Assembly (NCBI GenBank): GCA_039944535.1
Contig: JBDUYP010000004.1
Location: forward strand, 124,001 to 188,000
Length of the DNA: 64,000 nt
Direction of reading: 5' to 3'
From: JAMZMI01 sp039944535
Lineage (GTDB): Bacteria; Bacteroidota; Bacteroidia; Cytophagales; Cyclobacteriaceae
Shown in pieces: positions 51,935 to 59,800 of this stretch. Within the stretch, counting starts at the first letter, position 1. Each line of letters opens with the position of its first letter. The position numbers and the translations under genes are program-made. The notes under the pieces are model-generated. The model searched no databases and had not been told where the DNA came from. It saw nothing but the letters and a program-made list of their open reading frames with translations.

Positions 51935-53521
51935 TTAAAGTCCTAATTCCTTTAAGTATCCATTCATTTCTTCCTGTACTTCAGCCAGTTCCTTTTCTAA
52001 ACCTTCAATTTTCTTTTGTACTTCTTCTACATTGATTTCAGCTTCTTCTTCAAAGGTGTCTACATAGCGAGGGATGTTGAGATTGTATTCGTTTTCCTCT
52101 ATTTCATCAGGAGTTGCTACATAGCTGTATTTTTCTTCCGCAACTCCTACACCTAGTTCACCTGCGTTGAATTTTCGGTAGGTACTGACTATGTCATTCA
52201 AGTCTTGCTCACGGAGTACGTTTTGGTTTTTTCCTGCCTCGTATCGCTGGCTCGCATCTATGAAGAGTACATTTTTATTCTCTTTCTTCCCTCTATTGAA
52301 AATGAGAATGGCAGCTGGAATGCCAGTGCCAAAGAATAGGTTGGCTGGTAAACCGATCACAACTTCTAATAAGTTCTCTTCAATAGTTTTTTGTCTTATT
52401 TTCCCCTCTGAAGCCCCACGGAACAATACGCCATGAGGAACCACCACACCTACTTTCCCAGAACCTTCATAAGTGGTTTCGATCATGTGGCTGATAAATG
52501 CCCAATCACCTTTACTCTTTGGTGGAATACCTCTCCAGAAACGGTTGTATGGATCAGTCTCGGGATCATAACTGGAACTTGATCGTTCCTTTTCTTTATC
52601 ATCCTCAGTCTTTCCCCATTTGTCCAAGCTGAAGGGCGGATTTGCTACTACTGTATCAAACTTCATCAAGGCATCCCCTTCCTTCAGTTTTGGATTGCGA
52701 ATAGTGTCACCCCAACGAATCGTAGCTTCATCAAACCCATGCAGAAACATATTCATCACGGCCAATGCCCAAGTGCTTCCATTGGCTTCCTGCCCATATA
52801 ATGAGAAATTGTCAGAGCCTACTTCCTTTCCTGCTTTAATGAGCAGAGATGCAGATCCACATGTTGGATCGCAGATTCTTGCCCCTGGCTTTGATTTGGT
52901 CAATCGAGCAATCAGCGTAGATACTTGTCCAGGTGTATAAAACTCACCCGCTTTTTTTCCCGCATCTGAAGCAAAGTGCGAGATAAGGAATTCATATGCA
53001 TCTCCAATCACATCCCCTCCTGCTAAGTGTTCAGAAGTCAAATCCAATCTTTCATCCGAGAAATCAATGAGCAGATTTCTAAGGCGTACGTTTTTGTCTT
53101 TTACATCTCCAAGATTGCTGCTATTGAAATCAATGTTTCTGAAAATACCAGAACCATCTTCTCCGCCCAGTTTCTCTCTATTGGCTTCTTGAAGATCAGC
53201 CAAACCAATGTTAATTAAATCACCAATATTGTTTTCAGCCCTGTGTTCATAGAGATAAGAGAAACTACTGGATTCAGGCACCACAAACCGTTCGTGTCGC
53301 ATGGCACGCTCTGCTCGTTCCGTGTTACCATCGTACTTTTTCAAATACTGATTAAACTTCTCTTTATGAACATCACTTACGTACTTTATAAAAAGCATGG
53401 TGAGGATGTAATCCTTGTACTGAGAAGGATCAATGACACCACGGAATGTATCGCATGCTTTCCATACGATATTGTTGATGTCCTTTTGAGTGATTTTATC
53501 CCGACTGGAAGATGTGCTCAT
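51935..53521 (-). CDS. hsdM: Type I restriction system DNA methyltransferase HsdM
   Basis: HsdM methylates adenine at the sites read by HsdS. An N-terminal helical domain (about residues 10-165) is followed by A-G-E-F-Y-T-P near 191, the SAM motif D-P-T-C-G-S-A-S-L near 218-226 and the catalytic N-P-P-F at 294-297 (gamma-type order). A C-terminal coiled-coil tail contacts HsdS. The length of 528 is normal. Spacers of 1 base on each side link it to the half-size HsdS gene before and the full hsdS after. Confidence 0.96.
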   Translation of the reverse strand: MSTSSSRDKITQKDINNIVWKACDTFRGVIDPSQYKDYILTMLFIKYVSDVHKEKFNQYLKKYDGNTERAERAMRHERFVVPESSSFSYLYEHRAENNIGDLINIGLADLQEANREKLGGEDGSGIFRNIDFNSSNLGDVKDKNVRLRNLLIDFSDERLDLTSEHLAGGDVIGDAYEFLISHFASDAGKKAGEFYTPGQVSTLIARLTKSKPGARICDPTCGSASLLIKAGKEVGSDNFSLYGQEANGSTWALAVMNMFLHGFDEATIRWGDTIRNPKLKEGDALMKFDTVVANPPFSLDKWGKTEDDKEKERSSSSYDPETDPYNRFWRGIPPKSKGDWAFISHMIETTYEGSGKVGVVVPHGVLFRGASEGKIRQKTIEENLLEVVIGLPANLFFGTGIPAAILIFNRGKKENKNVLFIDASQRYEAGKNQNVLREQDLNDIVSTYRKFNAGELGVGVAEEKYSYVATPDEIEENEYNLNIPRYVDTFEEEAEINVEEVQKKIEGLEKELAEVQEEMNGYLKELGL

Positions 53522-53522
53522 A

Positions 53523-54092
53523 TTATTCGTTTAATGCGTTGATCAAAAGTTGCTGAATCTGGCTTTCTCTGGCTTCTTCTAGCTGTTGCGTCAAATCCTT
53601 TTGTTTATTTCTTAATTGCTGAATGTTGTTTATCAATTGTTGTTTATCAATAGTTGGAATCTGAACCTCAATTTCAGAAAGCTTTTTAATGGATATGGAA
53701 GGGATGGTAGTTCCTAACTGCTTTCTGTGAAAATCTCTTATCGAAGGGGTATTTGAAAGAAACCACGCTAAATACGCGGGAAGAATTTCATTCTGTGTTT
53801 CTTGTTTTATTCTCACCACTATAAAAGATGATGAAGCTACTGCTTTGCCAAACGTTTCTTGGTATACGACACCAAAGTTGTTAGTACCTTTAGCTGCAAA
53901 CAGAATGTCTCCTTCTTGCAGTATGTGTTTGGTAGTCTTGCCATTTACATTGAGCTGCGGCTTTAAAAGTGGCTCTAACTGCCCAAATTCATCAAAATGT
54001 ACAGATTGGAGATACAAAGTATCCGGAGAGTAATCAGGTTTTGCGTAGACGCCTGAGGTTAAAACTGCTATTTCGTGAAGCTTTTTATTCAT
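53523..54092 (-). CDS. Half-size HsdS-like protein (single target-recognition domain)
   Basis: The 189-residue protein holds one target-recognition domain (about 1-140; I-L-Q-E-G-D-I-L-F-A-A-K-G near 57, S-I-R-D-F near 117, G-T-T-I-P-S-I-S-I-K-K-L near 127) and one helical spacer (about 145-185). HsdS normally has two of each. It is not a frameshifted fragment: the frame is intact, it has its own start and stop, and it is the first gene of the hsd operon, 1 base before hsdM. Half subunits can form dimers that read interrupted palindromes. It may give a second specificity with the same HsdM, or act as a regulator. It differs in sequence from the full HsdS. Confidence 0.82.
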   Translation of the reverse strand: MNKKLHEIAVLTSGVYAKPDYSPDTLYLQSVHFDEFGQLEPLLKPQLNVNGKTTKHILQEGDILFAAKGTNNFGVVYQETFGKAVASSSFIVVRIKQETQNEILPAYLAWFLSNTPSIRDFHRKQLGTTIPSISIKKLSEIEVQIPTIDKQQLINNIQQLRNKQKDLTQQLEEARESQIQQLLINALNE

Positions 54093-54101
54093 TTATAATT
54101 A

Positions 54102-54116
54102 AGTATACGTTCTACT
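54102..54116. promoter_or_regulatory. AGTA-N7-TACT site between hsd promoter and first gene
   Basis: AGTATACGTTCTACT matches exactly. It lies downstream of the -7 box, 10 bases before the start codon of the half-size HsdS gene, and overlaps a small CGTTC/GAACG inverted repeat at 54108-54121. Binding here would block transcription or early elongation. Confidence 0.55.
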
Positions 54117-54124
54117 GAACGATA

Positions 54125-54132
54125 CAAAAGTA
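54125..54132 (-). promoter_or_regulatory. -7 box of the hsd operon promoter
   Basis: On the minus strand TACTTTTG matches TAnnTTTG exactly and lies 33 bases before the ATG at 54092. Transcription should begin near 54118. It is flanked on both sides by AGTA-N7-TACT sites. Confidence 0.6.
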
Positions 54133-54165
54133 ATGAAAATTTCGAGAAAATCAAATATATAACTC

Positions 54166-54180
54166 AGTATGTGCTCTACT
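54166..54180. promoter_or_regulatory. AGTA-N7-TACT site upstream of the hsd promoter
   Basis: AGTATGTGCTCTACT matches exactly. Its centre is 64 bp from that of the downstream site, about six helical turns, so proteins at the two sites would face the same side and could form a loop over the promoter. Confidence 0.55.
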
Positions 54181-54218
54181 AAAATAATTGAAGAGTGTAA
54201 TAATATTGACTATTAATA

Positions 54219-54285
54219 CCGCACACATTTATTCACTATTTGTCTATTTCTTAAGGGGTTCATAAACCTTCGGTTTGCCATTCCC
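54219..54285. repeat. 67-bp direct repeat, copy 1
   Basis: The block starting CCGCACACATTTATTCAC matches 56091-56157 at 65 of 67 positions. Part of it (CTATTTCTTAAGGGGTT) also occurs near 33697-33714, upstream of an unrelated secreted-protein gene. Confidence 0.85.
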
Positions 54286-54698
54286 ACTTCCCCTTACTCC
54301 TGCCAATCCCGATAACTATCGGGATGTCAAAAGAGTACTCGTTCCTGCCAAGAAATAATGAGTACGTTTTTAATTGATGTTAGAGGCCATGACTGGCCGT
54401 CCGTCCCTAAACTATTAATCCCTTCCGATAACTATCGGGATTAACCGGCACACCTGGTGATAACGCAGGACATTATCGGTCCGACGTTTCGGTAACATTA
54501 CTATGGATTTGCTGCCTACGAGCACAGCGAGTATTTACACGCGCGCGGCTATCGATACAATCAATTATCGACACTGATGAGTCATCCTGAGGCTCTCGAA
54601 GGAACGAAGAAGTTCGATAACGCTTCCGATCTTATGTTATGGCAAATCACGGCCATCCAGAGCCTGCTCGTAATATCTAAAGGTTCGCGTGCTTCAAT
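54286..54698. other. Non-coding repeat region between hsd promoter and DUF3024 gene
   Basis: It contains two REP-like palindromes (54307-54324 and 54423-54440), repeat block R copy 1 (54424-54540) and a GTCATCCTGAGGCTCTCGAA repeat (54581-54600). I see no gene. Confidence 0.7.
54424..54540. repeat. Repeat block R, copy 1
   Basis: The block runs from the palindrome through GATTAACCGGCACACCTGG, CAGGACATTATCGGTCCGAC, GTTTCGGTAACA and GAGCACAGCGAG to TTTACAC. A second copy is at 55358-55475 and a truncated one at 56163-56195. Confidence 0.85.
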
Positions 54699-55046
54699 TT
54701 AACCCCAAAAGCATCCATATGCATCCTCATCAACCAATTTCAAAAACTGATCAATGGTTTTCACCTCTAATTGTGGTTCGTACCCATGCCATTTCAGGTC
54801 GCCACGCATCCAGAAGACCTTCCATACTTTTTGCGTGTGCACCCAGGTGGTCTTGGCCAACATCTCTTCTGCGGTTACTTCCTTGTTTTGCCAGTGTGGC
54901 CGGATGTTAAAGAGGATCACACTCTGCCCCTCGATCCTATAGGCCAAATCCAACTCCTGTCGGATATGCTCTGGTGGCCTGCGCTTGATCAGGAAGTTTT
55001 CGAGTGTCTCAATCGTTTCTGCTGCTTGTAGTACGTCTAATGCCAT
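54699..55046 (-). CDS. DUF3024 family protein
   Basis: The 115-residue protein matches DUF3024 along its length: F-L-I-K-R-R-P-P-E-H-I-R near residue 18, G-Q-S-V-I-L-F-N-I-R-P-H-W near 40, A-K-T-T-W-V near 63, W-K-V-F-W-M-R-G-D-L-K-W-H near 74 and V-D-E-D-A-Y-G-C-F-W-G at the end. The family is a small, widespread protein of unknown function that often travels in accessory DNA. It is flanked on both sides by the same repeat family and has no linked gene. Confidence 0.85.
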   Translation of the reverse strand: MALDVLQAAETIETLENFLIKRRPPEHIRQELDLAYRIEGQSVILFNIRPHWQNKEVTAEEMLAKTTWVHTQKVWKVFWMRGDLKWHGYEPQLEVKTIDQFLKLVDEDAYGCFWG

Positions 55047-55566
55047 ATAATGCTAAACATTGATTGAATGAATAATTATGACTTTGCGTCCGTAAGTTAC
55101 ACAGTAGCATTCCACCTTGGAAATGATCTCAATTGCATTGGTGTCTTCAATCAATCTTTTCTGGAGTGAGTACAAAAGTTGTCAAGCCCTACCCATTAGA
55201 CGAACAACTAAACAGACTGTCATGCTGAGCTTGTCGAAGTATAAGTCTGTTGTGATGAATTTGATTGGCGCTGTGTGTTCGGAGCACCCAACAGGCTGGC
55301 CTCCCGTTAAATTTGTCCATTGGACAGATTCTTAACACTCGATCCCACTCAAGCCGTCCCGACAGCTATCAGGATTAACCGGCACGCCTGGTGATAACCC
55401 AGGACATTATCGGTCCGACGTTTCGGTAACAATACCAATGATTTACCGCAATACGAGCACAGCGAGCATTTACACGTGAGCGGTTAGTGATAAGATCAGA
55501 TATATAATAGGCCATTCTCAGCGATTTACAATTGGATTAACGTCCGCAATTACGTACGTTTGTTAC
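55047..55566. other. Non-coding repeat region between DUF3024 and the toxin-antitoxin pair
   Basis: It contains a GTCATGCTGAGCTTGTCGAAG repeat (55219-55239) and repeat block R copy 2 (55358-55475), whose palindrome is degraded. The last 60 bases should hold the yefM-like promoter; I see no clear -7 box and no gene. Confidence 0.65.
55358..55475. repeat. Repeat block R, copy 2
   Basis: It matches 54424-54540 closely, including GGACATTATCGGTCCGACG and GAGCACAGCGAG. Differences are scattered single bases, with more change in the 25 bases after GGTAACA. Confidence 0.85.
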
Positions 55567-55809
55567 ATGAAAACATTAACAATAACTGACGCTAGAAAAA
55601 ACATCTACAAATTAGTGGAACAGGCCAATGAGACGCATGAACCAATTCAAATCACTGGAAAAAAGAACAATGCTGTTTTAGTCAGTGAAGAAGATTGGCG
55701 TAACATACAAGAAACTTTGTATTTGACTTCAATACCCGGAATGCGAGAATCTATTGTTGATGGTATGAACACTCCCATATCTGACACTTCAAAGGAACTA
55801 GACTGGTGA
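55567..55809 (+). CDS. YefM-type antitoxin
   Basis: The 80-residue protein is of the Phd/YefM class: T-L-T-I-T-D-A-R-K-N at its start (DNA-binding fold), P-I-Q-I-T-G-K-K-N-N-A-V-L-V near residue 26 and E-E-D-W-R-N-I-Q-E-T near 40, with a C-terminal tail that wraps the toxin. It should neutralise the toxin encoded next and repress the operon. The toxin start overlaps its stop by 3 bases (GTGA). Confidence 0.92.
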   Translation: MKTLTITDARKNIYKLVEQANETHEPIQITGKKNNAVLVSEEDWRNIQETLYLTSIPGMRESIVDGMNTPISDTSKELDW

Positions 55810-56072
55810 GTGACTACACACTGGTTTATACAAAGCAGGCTCAAAAAGATGCAAAGAAAATATCTTCGTCCGGACTAAAACCTAAAGTACAGAATCTACT
55901 GGTGATTCTAGAAAAAGACCCATTCCAAGAATATCCTCCTTTTGAGAAATTACAAGGAGATTTATTAGGAGCATATTCGCGCAGAATAAATATTCAACAT
56001 CGAATAGTTTATCAGGTTCTCGATGAGGAAAAAATTGTAAAAATAATTCGAATGTGGACGCATTATGAATAA
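55806..56072 (+). CDS. YoeB-type ribosome-dependent mRNA interferase toxin
   Basis: YoeB toxins cut mRNA in the ribosomal A site and stop translation. The start is the GTG at 55806, overlapping the antitoxin stop. The 88 residues carry the family's F/Y-T-x-x-A-x-K-D near residue 8, P-F-E-K-L-Q-G-D-L near 43, Y-S-R-R-I-N-I-Q-H-R-I-V-Y near 55, and the C-terminal catalytic H-Y-E (His86, Tyr87). It looks intact. A 67-bp repeat begins 19 bases after the stop. Confidence 0.92.
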   Translation: MSDYTLVYTKQAQKDAKKISSSGLKPKVQNLLVILEKDPFQEYPPFEKLQGDLLGAYSRRINIQHRIVYQVLDEEKIVKIIRMWTHYE

Positions 56073-56090
56073 TTGGTGTTGCCATTTAAT

Positions 56091-56157
56091 CCGCACACAT
56101 TTATTCACTATTTGTCTATTTCTTAAGGGGTTCATGAACCTTCGGTTTACCATTCCC
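56091..56157. repeat. 67-bp direct repeat, copy 2
   Basis: It matches 54219-54285 at 65 of 67 positions. The two copies bound the DUF3024 plus YefM/YoeB segment in the same orientation, 1.87 kb apart. Confidence 0.85.
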
Positions 56158-56162
56158 TCTCC

Positions 56163-56195
56163 TCCAGATAGCCATCGGGACTGACCGGCACACCT
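56163..56195. repeat. Repeat block R, truncated copy 3
   Basis: The degraded palindrome and GACCGGCACACCTGGTGATA are kept, then similarity to copies 1 and 2 stops abruptly. greB starts 85 bases later. Confidence 0.75.
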
Positions 56196-56279
56196 GGTGA
56201 TACTATTGATTGTTCTGCGCAGATAAACTATCCATCATTATATTAACTTGCGAACGTTTTCAAAACAAGATCATTGATT

Positions 56280-56795
56280 ATGAGGCGGAAAATTCCAGAA
56301 TCAACACTTCCAAAAATCATCCGCACGCAAATGATTACTTCCGAAGGCCTGCAAAAATTAAAGGAAGAACATGATCACTTGTGGCGAGTGGAACGTCCCG
56401 ACGTAACCGCTAAGGTTACATGGGCCGCAAGTTTGGGAGATCGCTCAGAAAATGCCGACTACCATTACAACAAAAAACGTCTCCGAGAAATTGATAATCG
56501 CATTCGCTACCTGTGTGACTGTATTGACAACTTAAAAGTTGTTGACTACCACCCCAATCAAGAAGGAAAAGTGATGTTTGGTGCATGGGTAGAAATTAAA
56601 AACGAAGAGAAAGGCCTTCAAAATCGTTTTCGAATTGTGGGTTACGAAGAGCTCATCGGTAATAAAAATTATATCTCTATGGACTCCCCTATGGCTAAAT
56701 CGCTTCTCAATAAAACTGTTGGAGATGAGGCTATAGTTAAAACCAAAATGGGTGATTTTGTATGGAAAATTCTTGAAATAGAGTATCAGAAGTAG
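56280..56795 (+). CDS. greB: Transcription elongation factor GreB-like
   Basis: GreA/GreB factors rescue backtracked RNA polymerase by stimulating transcript cleavage. The ATG at 56280 is preferred over the in-frame TTG 6 bases upstream. The coiled coil has the conserved acidic tip (L-G-D-R-S-E-N-A-D-Y near residue 57) and R-L-R-E-I-D-N-R-I near 72. The C-terminal FKBP-like domain ends with I-L-E-I-E-Y. The sequence H-Y-N-K-K-R-L-R-E after A-D-Y favours GreB over GreA. It lies just outside the last repeat copy, so it may be cargo of the island or the first conserved gene to its right. Confidence 0.88.
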   Translation: MRRKIPESTLPKIIRTQMITSEGLQKLKEEHDHLWRVERPDVTAKVTWAASLGDRSENADYHYNKKRLREIDNRIRYLCDCIDNLKVVDYHPNQEGKVMFGAWVEIKNEEKGLQNRFRIVGYEELIGNKNYISMDSPMAKSLLNKTVGDEAIVKTKMGDFVWKILEIEYQK

Positions 56796-56873
56796 TGTCA
56801 CCAAAATAGATCTCAGACTATTGCACTATCATTTTTTAACTGCTTTCTAGCTACCCATATACTTCTAATACCG

Positions 56874-59800
56874 CTACAAGAACTCAAACTCCTTGATATT
56901 ATCCTTTCTGTTTCTGTCTATGAGCTTATGTAATGGATCAATACCTGCTTTCGTGGGTTTTTGATTGACCACTATTTCTAAACTTGTCATCTGATCCGTG
57001 ATCTTGTGCTTTTCCAAATAGATCAATTCATCTTCTCCGTCCTCCCCTTCTGCATATACACCTATATCTATCCAGTCATTAATTTGAATGGCTGACTCCA
57101 CTCCCAGGCTATCTCTGCGATACTTAATCGCATCCACAGTAAGTTCTACTTTAAATTCATTGGCTGCTATTACTTCATAATCCACTGCTGTAGTCTCATT
57201 CTCATAAAGCGTGATCGTTTCGAAGAGATCCTCAATCACATATTGCAGACTGTCTGGTGTCACTTCACTGAAGTAGCCCAATAGGTCCTTGGTAGTAGCA
57301 TATCTGTCTGTTTGCAGCTTACCGCCAAACCCGTTCCAGTCGCTAATAAATCTTCTTAAAGCCATGTTCACACTGTCTTCAGATACATAGTCCTGAAAAG
57401 CATACATACTCAATGCGCCTTTACCATAGTGGATATACTTGCTTCCTTCCACCAGTGACAATGGCATCTCTCGATTCGCTTCATTTGCCCTTCCCAATAG
57501 ATAACGATCCTGTTCATTTTTCAATATTTGATGCACCTTTTCTGCCGGAAACTCCTCCTTCATCACCATCAATGCTGAGTATTGTGCCAATGATTCTAGC
57601 AGCATATACCTCCCTTGCACATTGGCAGCTATGACTTGTAGTCCCCACCACTGATGTGCCAGCTCATGAGCCGTGATAAAAAACGGCATACCCACATCCT
57701 CATCATCGTCGATATCCATGATGAACCCGAGTGACTCAGAATAAGGCACTGTATTGGGAAAAGACTGTGCATAAGCTGCATATCGCGGAAATTCCATGAT
57801 GCGCATTTGCTGATATTGATATGGGCTGAAATGAGTGTCAAAATAGTCGAATGATTTTTTCATTCCGTTCATCATCCTATCCAGATTGTAGTCGTGCCCT
57901 TTGTGATAATAAATTTCCAAATCTACGGCTTTCGCTGTTTCGTCATGCGGATGCCATTGATCCCTCATCACTTCATAATCAGCGGAAACGATCGAGTAGA
58001 AATTGATCATGGGGTTATCTGACTTGTAGTGAAAGTAGCTGCGACCTTGCTCAGTCCATGTCTTTTGCAGTTTACCCGGTGCTAAAGCCACTTGACTTGA
58101 ATCTGTGCCGATCACTATTTCAAAATTAATTTCATAGCCGTCTCCCCCGGTTCTGGCATTCACCAATTCTCTGGCGTCATTGATATCGGCTCTTGTTTTT
58201 CTTGGCTCTAAACCATAACCATCACGAACATCATTATCTCGCAATTCATATTTTGAGTTATATCCAAAAGTTGGGAAGTGATCAACATTGTAGAATGTTC
58301 CATTATTGACGATTTGAGTGTTTGCCCCTCTCTCCACAAAACCTGAGGTGGTAAAGGTCTGCGTGAATGACATCTTGAGAGAATCTCCTGGAAGCAAAGG
58401 CTTGTTCAATTCATACATGTAGTAGCCAAAATCCTCGTGCTCATCGGTCATTGATGCGCCACCTTCAAATTGGATTTCTTTGAGCGCTATTTGAGAGTCG
58501 ATCAACTTTTGAACGTGAATAATGGATATTGCCTCGTTATGAGTATTTTCAAGAATAAAATGACCTTCCACTTCATAATTTCTATCGCTGGGATACAATT
58601 CTGCTTGAAGCATGACATCAACAATTTTGGGCTGGGCCATGTATTCATACTGCTTGAGGGTTTTCTCATAATTGACTCTGTATGCTTCTTGAGATGATGG
58701 CGAGAAGTAATCATTCACCACATTGATATTGTAAAAAATATAGCCACCTGAGAACGTAAAAACAGCAAAGGCTAACAGACCTAGATTCACTATGGGTTTG
58801 GTAAGGCGAAGTTTGCCAATTGCCCATCTGGTTTTCAGACGTGTTTCGGTACCTCTAACACTAAAAAGAACTGCAACAAGGAATAGCATGACCGCAAAAG
58901 CCATCCAATACACTTTGACCCAGCTATATGACGTTAAGAAATGTCCATAACCATTCATATCGGAATAAGTAGCCAGCGCATCTCCACCAAATTTGTAAAG
59001 GCCGTGACTATATCCAAATGCTTCTAACATCATGGTAAACAGAAAAAAGGTAACGACCAGAATGTGTCCCATAAACTTACGGTTCGAAATGACCTGAAAG
59101 AAAAAAGAGACCACACTAAATAGCATCAAGAATGGAAACACTCCTACAAAGAAGGCCATGAAGTAGACATCCAATTCGAATTGATAATACCCGCTGACAG
59201 TCTGAAAGAGTACTCCTGATAAGATCAACCCAAGTATCAAGACAAAATAAGTGAGCAACAAGCCGAAGAACTTGCCCGCCAGGTTGATAAAGTCGTTGGT
59301 AGGTAGCGCATCATAGATTAAGTCCACTTTTGCATCTCTTTCTTTCCAGATCAACTCACCGGAAAAGAATACCAGAATGATAAAGAAAAAAATCAAAGAC
59401 AATTCTTGAAGTTCTTCTACAATCAAATAGGTTCTGGGGTAACTATCCACACCAAAAGTAGTCCCCAGATTAATGGAGTTCACAAATATGATGATCATGG
59501 CACAGAGGACAATAGCCCAAAAAGAGGTCTCTTTCAATATAGACTTGAAGTAAAAAATGGTGCTTTGCATGAGTTGCTTGGCCAAAACATTAACCCTTGA
59601 CTCTGCATCATATTTAGGCAAGCTTTCCACCGAGATCATGTCCGTTGATCTTGTCTCCGCGTTCTTTGTCTCCTTAGCATGCTTTTTGAACAGGCCATTT
59701 TTAACCACGTTGAAACTAAAGCTGAAATACCCGATGACTAACACAACAGCGCCTATCAACACCCAAAGCAGTCGATTGTAAAGCATAACTCCTGCTATCG

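Noticed and set aside
53523..54092. Half-size HsdS as a broken fragment of a full hsdS
   Set aside because: The frame is intact with its own start, stop, promoter and coupled spacing to hsdM, and no second recognition domain remains in the flanking DNA.
54219..56195. Insertion sequence or transposon carrying the toxin-antitoxin pair
   Set aside because: The flanking repeats are direct, not inverted, and no transposase or integrase is encoded anywhere in the island.
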